A DNA stretch of 64,000 bases, taken from positions 744,001 through 808,000 of the forward strand of contig JAAPAX010000009.1 of NCBI GenBank assembly GCA_013372555.1, written 5' to 3'. Source of the DNA: Elsinoe arachidis (Eukaryota > Ascomycota > Dothideomycetes > Myriangiales > Elsinoaceae). The notes beneath the pieces are model-generated. The model had not been told where the DNA came from. It searched no databases and was given only the letters and a program-made list of their open reading frames with translations. This document shows, in pieces, positions 13,291 to 23,439 of the stretch (its first letter is position 1; every line of letters begins with the position of its first letter). The position numbers were made by a program, and so were the translations under genes.

Positions 13291-14780
13291 GCAACTATAC
13301 TCCTCCGGATCTATCTCGAATTACTCTTCTTCTGCTAGAGAATAAGACTTGTCTCCTAGCTAGTCGTTTCCCTAGCTAGATAGGTCGGCTAACTTATAAT
13401 CTATATCGGGGTCGAACTAAGGCTAAACTAGATCTATATCGTAAGCTAAGCTAGTATTAACTTAGCTACCTAACTCGGCTAAGTAGTCCTATAGCTACTA
13501 TATCTCCTCTATAGCGCTAATAGTATAAGAGGGACGTATAGTAGTATAAGCGGCCTTCTCGAAAGCACTAGCTATACACTTAGGTACAATATAGCCGGGC
13601 TTACTACACGCGAAATAGATAAGCGACTAAGGGAGTTAGAAAGGCTACGGAGCACCTCTAGCTATAGAGCAGAAGGTAGTAAGAGAAGTAGCTAGAGTAG
13701 AGATAGAATAAGAGGTACGAGTTAGAGCGCTAGTAGTGTAGCTTATAGCTAGTATAGAACGTAGGGCCTAAGTGTGCTTAGTAATAAGGTTACTCTATTA
13801 GATGTTATAATTAGTAGCGTAAGCCTTAGCAATAAAGATAGTAAGGTCGTTAGTGTCGAAGTTAACGAGGGTAGCGCGTAGCTTACTAGAGATCTTCTAA
13901 TATAACTAGTAGAGCTACTTGTTATTAGCGATCTTAGCACAAAGAGTATACTTGTTAAACTCGCTAATAAAGAAGTTAAATAAACTATTACACTAGAAGA
14001 AGCTAGCGAACTAAGCGCGCGTAGTAGCTTTGTAGTTAGAGTCCTCGAAGCGCTAGACTAAGAGAGTAAGCCTAGCGTTAACGTCGATAATGTTATTGCT
14101 AGCAGAGTCTATAACAAGAGTATAAGCTTCTCTAGCAAGGTAGAAGTAGAGGTATATAAACTAAGCTACCTCGCTCGGATAGCGGTCTATATTAGTATAT
14201 ATCTTATTCTTTATCTAATGCTTAAAGACTTTAAACTACTCTAGAGTACTACTACTAAATATAGTAAAGTCTAGTATCTTCTCCGATAGGGTAGAGCCTC
14301 GAGTAGAGGAGGCTAGTATAGTACGTCCTATCTTAGCTCTTAGCTAGGCTAGCTTAGCTCTAAGCTTACTAATGTTAGCGATGTAGTAGGTAGCTTAGGT
14401 CGTGAGGCTATCCGTAGTGTTATAGACTATATCTAACTTAGACTAAACTATATCTAACTCGGACTAAGTAGTGTCTAACTAGAACTAAGTAGTGTCGAGC
14501 TAGTTATATAGATCGAGAGCATTAGTACGAGCGGAATTATATAAAGTAACCTATTCGTCGTAGGTAGATTCGACAAAGATAAAGGCCTTACGTAGAGTAG
14601 TTATACTATCTACCTCTTAGAGCCTCTTCTTAAGGTTAGTATTACTAAGGAGAAAGAGGTTATAGTAAAGTAACTAGACTAGCTTGTCGTTGTCGTCGGT
14701 AGAGGATTAAGGAATCTTACTTATACAATAGTCGTTGCCGTCGCTATAGTTAGAGCGAGCTATGTTTAGTAAGGTTAGTT
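13291..14780 (-). pseudogene. gag of element A, broken
   Basis: A minus-strand frame with few stops runs from ~14780 down to a zinc knuckle near 13590-13640 that still reads CFACSKPGYIVPKC-like (first Cys now Tyr: YFACSKPGYIVPKC), i.e. C-x2-C-x4-H-x4-C with His changed to Tyr. A Leu-rich coiled-coil-like stretch of LDTTQ/LDIV repeats lies near 14400-14530. Confidence 0.65.
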
Positions 14781-15082
14781 ATAAATTGTAGTATAAAAGT
14801 TAATACGTAATAAAGAGAATATTAAAAATTTAGCTAGTAGTCTACTTTCTTTAAGAGTCGTCTATAACTCGACTTATTACCTTCTTCTTATTCGTAGTAT
14901 TAACCTACACGGTAGCAGCGAGGATCTATTATAGTATACGCGAGAACTGTAGTTATAATAGCTTCTTCGATTCTTCGATTCTTCGTAAGTAGTAGTTATT
15001 AGAGATTACGCGAGTAGTAGAAGAACTAGATAATTCGATAGCTCTATTGCTCGATTATAGTAGGTTTGAACTCTCGATATAG

Positions 15083-15285
15083 TAATTACGACTAGCAAGA
15101 TACAAGGTTAATTACGTCTATTTATTAAGATATCGAGAGTTAGAAGAAGAAGAGAAAAGCTAGTCTATAAAGTATATATAATATTAAGAGTAGAGCGGCC
15201 GGAAGTCTAGGCTATAATACTAAGGTTATGTAATAGCTTCGACCTAGAATCTAACTAAATCTAGTTCGTAATCTATCTCGTATCA
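15083..15285 (-). repeat. 5' LTR of element A
   Basis: 203 bp; direct repeat of 9017-9219. It ends CTCGTATCA, keeping the CA end lost in the other copy. Confidence 0.9.
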
Positions 15286-15290
15286 CGAAG

Positions 15291-16990
15291 TAATTATTTA
15301 GATATAAACGAGAACTAGTAGATCTCTAAGAAGGTTCCTAATAACTAGTCTAATAATAAGAAATATACTAAAGACACTAGAGGTAGTTCTCTAGAAGCTA
15401 ACTAGCTTAACTAGCTATAAAGTAAATAGTTAAAGTAAAGAGAGGCAGATTTAATCTAAGTTAGTATAATACTAAGATTAATACCTTAAGTCGCTATAGT
15501 AGTAGTAATAGTAGAGGAAAATCTATAGAGAGAGAGTTCTATAGACTAGCTTCTTAAAGTAATCTATAGTCTATAGTAGTAGAATTCGCTTATATAGAGA
15601 CGTACGAATCTCTCTAAGTAGAGACCTAATAGAGAGTCTCTAGTATAGCATTAGAAGGGGAACCTTCTATATAAGAACGATACTATATATATACTAGAGA
15701 ATATAGCGCTCTATATAGAGCTACTACGCTAGTATTATAACGAGTTTAATAGAGAGTACTTTGCCTATAATAAGACCTATAAGCTCCTAGCTAGAAAGTA
15801 CTTCTAGTCTAGTATATATTATAACGTTAATAACTATATAAAAACTTACTATATTTGCTAGACTATAAAGACTTAGACCTATATACCTTATAGTAAGCTT
15901 ATAAATCTACTAATGTCTAAAGCGCTATAGAAAGAGCTTACTATAGACTTTATTATAGATATACTACTAAGTAAGCTTAATAGAGTAGTCTATAATGTAG
16001 TACTTATAGTAGTAGATTACCTTACTAAAATAGTAAAGTATATCTCGTACTAGAAGACGATAATAGCCTAGTAGTTAGCTAAGTTATTTTTCGACCGAAT
16101 TATACTAGAGTATAGAGTTCTAGAAGGCGTAGTATTAGACTATAGTATAGTCTTTACTATAGCCTATTAGTAAATAATTGCCTACGAACTAAAGTTCGTA
16201 AGGTATCTATTAACTACTTTCTACCCTTAGATAGATAGTTAGACAGAACAATAGAACTAATCTCTTATCTAGTACCTCTATTGTTATAGAGCTTAGAACT
16301 AATCCGATTAGTTATACTAGCTAAAAATAGCTACTTACGTAGCTAATATCTCCTAGAATAAAACATTATAAATATCTCTATTCGAGATATATACTAGTAA
16401 AGATACTAAGAGAGATCTAGACAGAAACTAAGAGTATTCCTCTTAGAGAGAGGTACTAGCTATATAAGATCGTATAGCTACTCTAGTTTCTATAAGGCAA
16501 GGCTTATAGAAGCGCTAGAAGCAAGCTTAGAAGTAGTAGAAGAACGCTTATAACAAGTAGTATAAGTCTATATCCTTTAAGGTAGAAGACAAGGTTCTCT
16601 TATCTACTAAGAACCTAAGGCTAAAGGTAGCAAAGTATAAGCTAGTACTAAAGTACTTTAGACTATTCGAGGTTATAGATACTATAGAAGCCTAGGCTTA
16701 CTAATTATAGTTACTAGATAGGTCCCGTATCTATAATGTATTCTATATCTCCTTACTTAAGCTATATAGTCTCTAAGGGGATACTAAGGTAGATTCTAGG
16801 CTAGTTAAGGTAGATAATAGTATAGAATATAAGGTAGAGAGGATCTTAGACTATAGTTAGTAGAAAGAAGACATATTTCTAAAGGTACTCTAGAAGAGCT
16901 ATACTCTAGTAGAGGTAACCTAGGAACCTAAGGAGGTATTAGAGAATACCTCTAAAGTAGTAACTAAGTATTAGATAGACGTTAGATAGA
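15291..16990 (+). pseudogene. pol of gypsy 1, C-terminal part: integrase and chromodomain
   Basis: This is the continuation of the frame cut at 9011. An integrase core is readable at 15920-16040, with LTIDFIIDILLSKLN followed by VVDYLTKIVKYI, the usual DF..LP and VDR.TK region. A C-terminal chromodomain-like stretch lies at 16815-16960, with YKVERILDYS, then KSYTLVEVT, then EPKEVLENT. The integrase would insert cDNA and the chromodomain would read histone marks; here both are broken by stops. Confidence 0.8.
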
Positions 16991-17039
16991 AGGCTAATAG
17001 TAGAGTTACGAAGAGAGTATAGAGATAAGTAGTAAAAGT

Positions 17040-18560
17040 ATAATTAGTATATTCTCGAGAATCTATCTACCTTTACGCTCTAGTCTTATCTCTAACCTTA
17101 CTATAGTCCGTAATTGTCTCTACTTAGTTACTATAACTAGATAGCACCTAGGAAAGAGCTATAGTAAACCTATTCTAGTAGTTAGCTAGGATAGAATTCT
17201 CGTTACTAGTTCTCTACTAGGCGTTAAGCTTAGAAACCTCTAGGTCGTTATCCTCTTAGCTAGAGAGGTTAGGGGTTAGATAGGTAGTAGTAGAGAAGAT
17301 ATAGAACTTCTCTAGAGAGAGAATAGTAGCGAGATACTCTCTAATAGCCTAGTAATAGAGCCTAGTCTTGTTACAAGTAGAGCTACTAACGGGAGAGGTA
17401 TTAAAGCTATCTACGATAATATTATAGCAATTGTAGACTTAGTTAGCGCTAAGTCTAGATATAGCGTATATCTCTAAGGTATAGAAGTCGTTAGCGAGGA
17501 TCTTAGGAGCTATATAGTAAAAGGCTAGACTACTCTTAGTAGAGGAGTTACTCTTCTTAGTAAGAGTATATCTAGAGAGGTTACTAAGGTTAAGCTTGTC
17601 CTTACTATTAGCGTTAGTTATAGTAGTATCGTAGTTAAGGCGAGATAAGTAATAACTAGAAGTAGCCTATATAGTAGACTTAGTAACCTTACTAGATAGA
17701 GTTACTATCTTTTTAGTAGAGGTAATAGACTTAGGTGTCTTAGGCTTCTTAGAAGTAGTCTTACTAGAGATAGCGGCGGCCTTAGTAGTCTTCTTAGGCT
17801 CTAGAGACCTAGTAGACTCCTTAGTAGGGCGCTTTCTACTATAGACGTTAGTATAGAAGAGAGTTAGAGCTATAGAGATAGCCTCTCTAGTATAGTACTA
17901 CGAACGAGTTAGCAATATCTAGACAAAGAGAAAGAGCTATCTATAGTATAGAGGATACTTACGAGGTCCTCGGCAGTAATATAGAAGCTACGAAGTTTAG
18001 TAACCTTAGTATATCTAGTTCCTTACTAGCGAGAGAAGTAATATTAGTACTAGAGCGAGCTTCCTATATACTAACGGCCTACTTATAGTCGGTAATCTTA
18101 ACTATAGTAGCGGTTAGCTCGTTAGTATACTTATGCTACTTCTTAATAAACAAGAGGTTAGTAGAATCTAGATTAATATTAGTATACTTCTATATAGTAG
18201 TATAGGCGTTATTAACTAGATCTAAAAGAATATTATCTATAATAGCGTAATAGGTACTCTTAGCCTTCTTATAGTAAGTATAAGACCTAGTAAGGCTAGT
18301 ATTATAGTTGTAGAGGTTTTCTAGTAGTGTTAGCTATACTTCTAATAGAGTACTAGTAGAACTCTAGATACTTACTAACAAGATCGCTAGTATAAGTGCT
18401 ATAGAGGAAGTAAGGAGAGATATATAGTATACTAGCCTAAATACGCTTAGGAGGTATAATAGCTTATAAGTATATTAGAAGGTAGCGACTTATATAGAAG
18501 TAGTATAGTAGAAGAAGTAAAGTGTTTAGTAGCAAGAGACGTGCCTATATAGACGTAGTC
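17040..18560 (-). pseudogene. Antisense open frame with candidate introns, 3' region of gypsy 1
   Basis: Between the chromodomain and the 3' LTR the minus strand carries long frames with few stops in otherwise stop-riddled DNA; one runs from ~17897 to ~17430 without a stop. Two candidate fungal introns lie on the minus strand: 18321-18375 (55 nt, GTAAGT, a GCTAAC branch site, TAG) and 17898-17962 (65 nt, GTAAGT, GCTAAC, TAG). The second joins ..FYITAEDL to YYTREAISIAL.. in frame. Downstream is a Lys/Ser/Thr-rich stretch (SSKTTSKKPKTPKS) and two Cys positions. I do not recognise a family. One frame shift between the two introns (near 18020) is unexplained, so the model is incomplete. Confidence 0.45.
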
Positions 18561-18987
18561 TATTTATTGTATAATACAACAAACATAAGAAGTAGATCTA
18601 TATACGTTACTACCTCCTAGGAAATAGTAGTATTATTAAGGTAGTTAACGTTATAAAGTATCGAAACAAGACACTTACTAGAAGTCTCTAAGAGAGTTCT
18701 ATAGTAGTAAACGATAAATTATATATATTTACTAGAGTACTAGTTGTTTTATAGCAATAAATACTTTAGCGATAGAAGTTAGACAAGAGGCTATATCTAC
18801 TATAATATATTACTATTAGTAGTAAACAAAGGTATAATAGATATAGAGTATAAATAAAGAAGCTAAGTACTTCTCTTATATATAAGAGTACTAACCTACT
18901 CTTATAGAATAGGCCTATAAGTGCGAATACAAGGCCTACGAAGGATGTAGTTTAATTAAGAGCGATTAAATATAGAGAGAGAATAAT

Positions 18988-19161
18988 TATAGAGAAGACT
19001 TAGTATTATAGCTCTAGCTAAGTCTATTATGTAATAGACTCTCTCTAGCTACCTTCTATAAGACTTCTAGCCTCATTAAACAAAGACAGCTATTAGTTTA
19101 TCTACCTATCTAATTAGTAGATACTAGTAGTTCTATATGTTACTATATACTTACCTTTATA
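18988..19161 (+). repeat. 3' LTR of gypsy 1
   Basis: 174 bp, direct repeat of 5207-5380, preceded by a purine-rich tract (GAGAGAGAATAA) and followed by the duplication ATATT. Confidence 0.9.
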
Positions 19162-19166
19162 ATATT

Positions 19167-19608
19167 TAACTTTTTTCCATTATACTTCTTACTATAATTA
19201 AGATTAAGTTAGTATTATAGCTTAATAATATATATATAATATCTATAGTTTATATTATAGCTTATAAATATATTATAATTATATTAATATATAGTACTAA
19301 TAAAGAGTTATAATAAGAATTAAAGTAATTTTAACTTATTTATAGTATAAATACTTAAAATTTATATTTAATAAGATATATTAAAATTTGTTTTTATTCT
19401 ATAAGTCTAGTATCTTATAAAAAAATAGTTTTAAGCTTTATATCTCTTAGATAGAAAAAGTTCTAAATAATAATTTTTAGTTTTTTTAAAATTACTAGCT
19501 TATTATAAATTTAAAAAGATTTATTTCTATATTACTATAAGCACTTATAGTATAGGTATATTATATTATAACTAGAATCTTTAATTACTATTATATAAGA
19601 AGTTATAA
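19167..19608. other. AT-rich interior of the inverted-repeat element, right part
   Basis: About 440 bp of extremely AT-rich DNA with no protein I can recognise. It could be the remains of a transposase gene. Confidence 0.45.
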
Positions 19609-20015
19609 AGCTTTAAAAGTTAATTTTTTAAAGTTAGTCTTATTTAGACCTAGTATAGCTTATATAAGCTCTTAGAAAGTCTAGATTTAAGTATAACTAT
19701 AGTAACTAGTTAGTACTAGAGCCTCGTAAGTGTCTTTTTAGCTTAGTAATCTTTATTACTTAGTAATTCTAAGTACTAGTTTCTAGCTAATTTTTAGCTT
19801 CTAAGCTAGTTTATAAGCTAATTAGAAGCTATATATATATTATTATACTATAAGGCTAAAATTTACTATTATAGTATTATATATACAAAATTCTAAGTCT
19901 TTAGCTAGCTTAGTAAGCTAGATAATTAAAGAATTAGTAAGGTAGGATCGAAGTTCTTTCGTCGGAATTTTTGTGTTTTAACGCCAAGCAATCCCGTTAT
20001 TTTCGAGCACAAGAA
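19609..20015 (-). repeat. Right terminal inverted repeat
   Basis: Reverse complement of 4509-4917. The outermost ~75 bp keeps CA/TG and is nearly identical to the left end. It is followed by TA and then host DNA. Confidence 0.85.
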
Positions 20016-20017
20016 TA

Positions 20018-23000
20018 AGCCCTCACACCGACCACTGGGCAGAAAATCCAAAGTCAAACGTCGCCCGCACAATTTCCACAGTCTTTCACCGCTTGACCAC
20101 AACTTCGACTGTGCCATGGAACGAAAGCATGTGAGCACTCTCGGTCACCCCTTCATTCTCCCCCCGGAGCACGCATGGCCCAGCGCGGAACGATCCACAA
20201 CGCGCAAGCGGTCATCCCCAGTGATCGTCCGCTAGTAATGTAGGCGCCACGCTGTCGTCTCCTTGCAGCTAGCCTGTATTCTTCTCAAATGCCGGCCACT
20301 CAACATCTCGAATCACGCTTTCCTGGCACGTTTGATAATCGTACTACTAATCACGATGCCACCGGCGATCATATGAGAAGAAAGTTTCAAAAAGTCAGAG
20401 AAGACCGTCCTTTGGTACAGGCGAATGTCGGCCGAATCTAGGGCTGTGGCTTGAACTGTAAACGCCCAGATTGGCATCAAGACTGCTAGGCGGCTGCTGT
20501 CCAACAAGGTGTGGTTGTAGGGGCTTGCTTCACGAGGATAGTGCACCGTGAACACGAGGAATACAAAATCACGTCCTCAGGTCGTCTGAGCGTGATTATC
20601 TGCTTCATCCGATTCGAAGCTGAAGAATCGTCCAAGACGGAGAAACGCTACATCACAAGCGACCCCTTCTGCTCCGTAATCAGAACCCAAGACTCTATTC
20701 CTTGGTCGACACGCTTTGTTCGGCTTCTTGTCGCTGCTCATCAAAATTGTCTGCTCACCACTCATTAATCCGTGTTTAACCCCTGGATGACAGTCCAATT
20801 CACGACCGATTCGTAATCATGCAGAGATCGTCTCTCGCGCGCCAGATCGCCCATTGATCTCTCTGGATCTTCGATACCATCGCATTCATGCGTCTTGACT
20901 TGGCGGATCGAAGCTCTAGCTTCTGCCTTGCTTGGATCGACCGAGGAACAGCCCCCACAAACCGGATGGCAATTTTAGCGTCGCGACCGCGCCGGATCTC
21001 TGGCCCTACCAGAGTCAAACCCTGCGTACACTTCATTTCTTGACCGCCACAGAAGATCCTATCAGCAGATATTCTACAATCTCAATGCGTCAGTAGTATT
21101 CGGCATCACTCGCATCCAAGCCCACGTGAACGACTGACGTCCGACTCGGCAAGGGTCGGCACGCCGGTGTATATAATGCACCAATCGATCTCAAGAAAAA
21201 GAGAACACACGGCTCGGGACTTGCGTTGCGAAAGACTTCCACGCCGTCCGTCTGGGTGTTCTACGGCACCTGTTCGGTTCCCTTGTGCCGTGTGTGGGAT
21301 TCCGCGAATGCGGCAGCTTCCCGAATATCTGAATTCTACTGTACTACGACCATAGTACAACAGGACGCCTTGCGGAATCGGACAATGCTCCGACCTGAGA
21401 GTTTGCTGCTACAGTAGCATGGCTGCAGTGCATGGACTCTAGCTCCAAATTGACAGGCCCGCTATAGGTCTGCTGCAGATGCGCCCTAAACAGGACCTAG
21501 CGTCACATGGCTTTTGCTAGGTACCGATTTTGCTATTAGCAGGTCGGCACTTGAGCTAATCACCAAACCTTTTGCAACAGAGCCTCATTACGAAATACGG
21601 ACCCCTCGATTCTGCATTTTCCAATCGCTCTCCAATGTCAGGGTCAACGACATAAGGTTGCCTCAGCATTGCAGACAATAGCTACCACATGCGCACTCCA
21701 TCCATGCATATCTCAAGCATCTCTGATGTGATCGACAATGAAGGATGCCAATTGTTCCAAATTGGGGTCGGTCGAACAGTCCGCGTCTAGGATCGAGATC
21801 GTTCATCCTGCAACACTGGCCAAGACCCGAACCTCGCGCGAAGATTGATATGATAGGATCTCGATCTCACACACGCGGAACGGAAAATACCAGGTCCAGG
21901 AACTCGATCATCTAGCATAAGCGACATCTCGCAACTTCGCAGTTTCGTACATTCCGCCACAAAGTCAACACCGATGTAGTCCGGAAACACCCCTTGGGAA
22001 ATCCTGCCATCGCACATTGTGGCGCACTCTAGATGCAGCAGTAAGGGCTGGAAGACGCCCCTCAGCCTTACACCGACTCCGTCAGTATACCGTAATAATC
22101 GCTTCAACGATCCGGATATGGAAGTCGTGGCTTCCAGCTGACCATTTCGCCACGTCACCCGCAACGAGGCAGTCTGTATTCGTAAATGGTTGACCTCGCT
22201 TTCCAGCCGACTTTCTCAACCTCAACATCACATGCAGATCTGCGCATGCAGGACTACATGGCGATGGAAGCCACAGACGTGCAAGTCTCGTGCTGAACCC
22301 CGATGATCTTGGATGATCGCGATTGCCTCTTGATGCTGGCAGTAGATGGGGCATATGTGGCTCCATGATGAAAGCCACGGTGTTGTCTCTCCGACCCTGT
22401 AGTAGACACGTGAGACACTACATGGTATCGAAGGTCTGTCAGCATGCCAGCGCGTTCTACCTCAAGTTTTTACAGGATACAAGGTGAGTCGTCTCTGACA
22501 TGGATTGGCCTGCATCAGGTAGGTACCGTACTACACTGCCAGCAAACGTGTCTACAGGGTAAGTCCTCCTCCAACACAGCTCCATCGAGGCGAGCAGTAC
22601 ACGGCGACCGCAAGGAAGAGAGTCAAAGCGCACCTCGTGCCGAACTTGAGGACAGGACAATCAGTCGCTATACCGGCTGCCAATGGGTATGAATATTCCA
22701 CAATCCAGCAGGCACAAATGGACTCCCAAAACTGGTCGCACACCATATAGACGACTGCAATGGCTACAATCGAGCCCATAGTTGAACTAATACCACCTCC
22801 CGTCATTCAATTCGCGACCAACGCGCGAGTTCCTTGCCAGAATCACAGCGCTATTTCCTAAAGCATTTGCCCTTGGCAGTGCGACGGCAAGCAAGAGTCG
22901 GTCCGACTATGGCGCTGGCATGGCAGACATCACGAGGCAGAGTCCGTATCCTGGCCGCCACGATGAGCCACCACGTACAGCCAAGACAGTATTGCGGGTG

Positions 23001-23439
23001 TCTAGGATGCAGCGGCTTCTTCGTCCGCCTTGGTCAGCGAGGAGATCCATGCAGATCATCGTCCGCTCTCTTGTCTCAAGGCTTGGAGTTTTCAGCCGTG
23101 AAGTCCAGGAGATCATCTTCGAAAGAGCGTCGTCGGCAAGAAGGCTATCCAACTTGGATGGCAAGCACGCAGACGACTTCCGAGAGCATGACTCTTGCGA
23201 GCAGACATGGTTGCTAGGACGATTTTCACATAGCAGGCAAGAATGGAAGCGAAAGTAGGTATACATCCAAAAGGAACATTTTGTGCTCTATCATCTCTCG
23301 TCTCTCATCAACTATGCATCCTCCAGCTCCACAGCACCTCCTTTTCGCATCACCTCCTGTTCCCCCATCATCACTTCTCCGCCCCGCCCCCTTCATCTTC
23401 GGTCTTTTCCCTCCTCTCTATCCCCCCTTCCCTCGACCC
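20018..23439. other. Gene-poor stretch of normal base composition
   Basis: About 3.4 kb with normal CA/TG content, so not RIPed. The longest frames are 125-127 codons, overlap each other on both strands and show no recognisable motif or splice structure. I see no tRNA or rRNA. The last ~180 bp (23260-23440) is pyrimidine-rich on the plus strand and is probably the 3' flank of the DUF1992 gene. A short non-coding RNA or a fast-evolving spliced gene cannot be excluded. Confidence 0.5.

Larger units (their letters stand above)
9017..15285 (-). mobile_element. Ty3/gypsy chromovirus A, nested in gypsy 1
   Basis: Two 203-bp direct repeats (9017-9219 and 15083-15285) bound a 6.27-kb element that reads on the minus strand: 5' LTR at the right, then gag, RT, RNase H, integrase and chromodomain toward the left. 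The bases outside the LTRs are CGAAT and CGAAG, a 4-of-5 match for a target duplication. The reading of gypsy 1 pol on either side is continuous across the insertion. It is the same family as B and C. It is RIPed throughout, with no intact frame. Confidence 0.9.
5207..19161 (+). mobile_element. Ty3/gypsy chromovirus 1, RIPed, split by nested element A
   Basis: Two 174-bp direct repeats (5207-5380 and 18988-19161) flank gag, protease, reverse transcriptase, RNase H, integrase and a chromodomain in gypsy order on the plus strand. The 5-bp duplication ATATT lies directly outside both LTRs (5202-5206 and 19162-19166). The LTR ends read TATA..TATA, as TG..CA would after RIP. Element A (9017-15285) interrupts pol. 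Without A the element is about 7.7 kb, of which nearly 2 kb lies 3' of pol and includes a long antisense frame. All proteins are broken by stops. Confidence 0.9.
4509..20015. mobile_element. DNA element with long terminal inverted repeats, split by a gypsy insertion
   Basis: The ends are mirror images: TTCTTGTGCTCG at the left and CGAGCACAAGAA at the right, each flanked by TA, fitting a TA target duplication as in Tc1/mariner/Fot1-type elements. The inverted match continues about 408 bp inward on both sides. Without the nested gypsy (5207-19161 plus one duplication) the element is about 1.5 kb. The ~290 bp (left) and ~440 bp (right) inside the repeats are extremely AT-rich, and I cannot recognise a transposase in them. 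It could be a non-autonomous element or a RIP-destroyed autonomous one; superfamily assignment is tentative. Confidence 0.7.

Noticed and set aside
13749..13940. 63-codon minus frame in element A (and the 79-codon one at 37575-37814)
   Set aside because: These are out-of-frame readings of gag; the true gag frame, with FNKY..AKIANN and LVNFDTNDLT, runs in another phase.
1..20015. AT-rich block as a centromere
   Set aside because: The low GC is explained by RIP of ordinary nested transposons. There is no centromere-specific feature, and genes flank the clusters closely.
22834..23266. Overlapping 112-127 codon frames on both strands
   Set aside because: Three frames compete over the same DNA with no motif, splice structure or codon pattern favouring one, so none is called.
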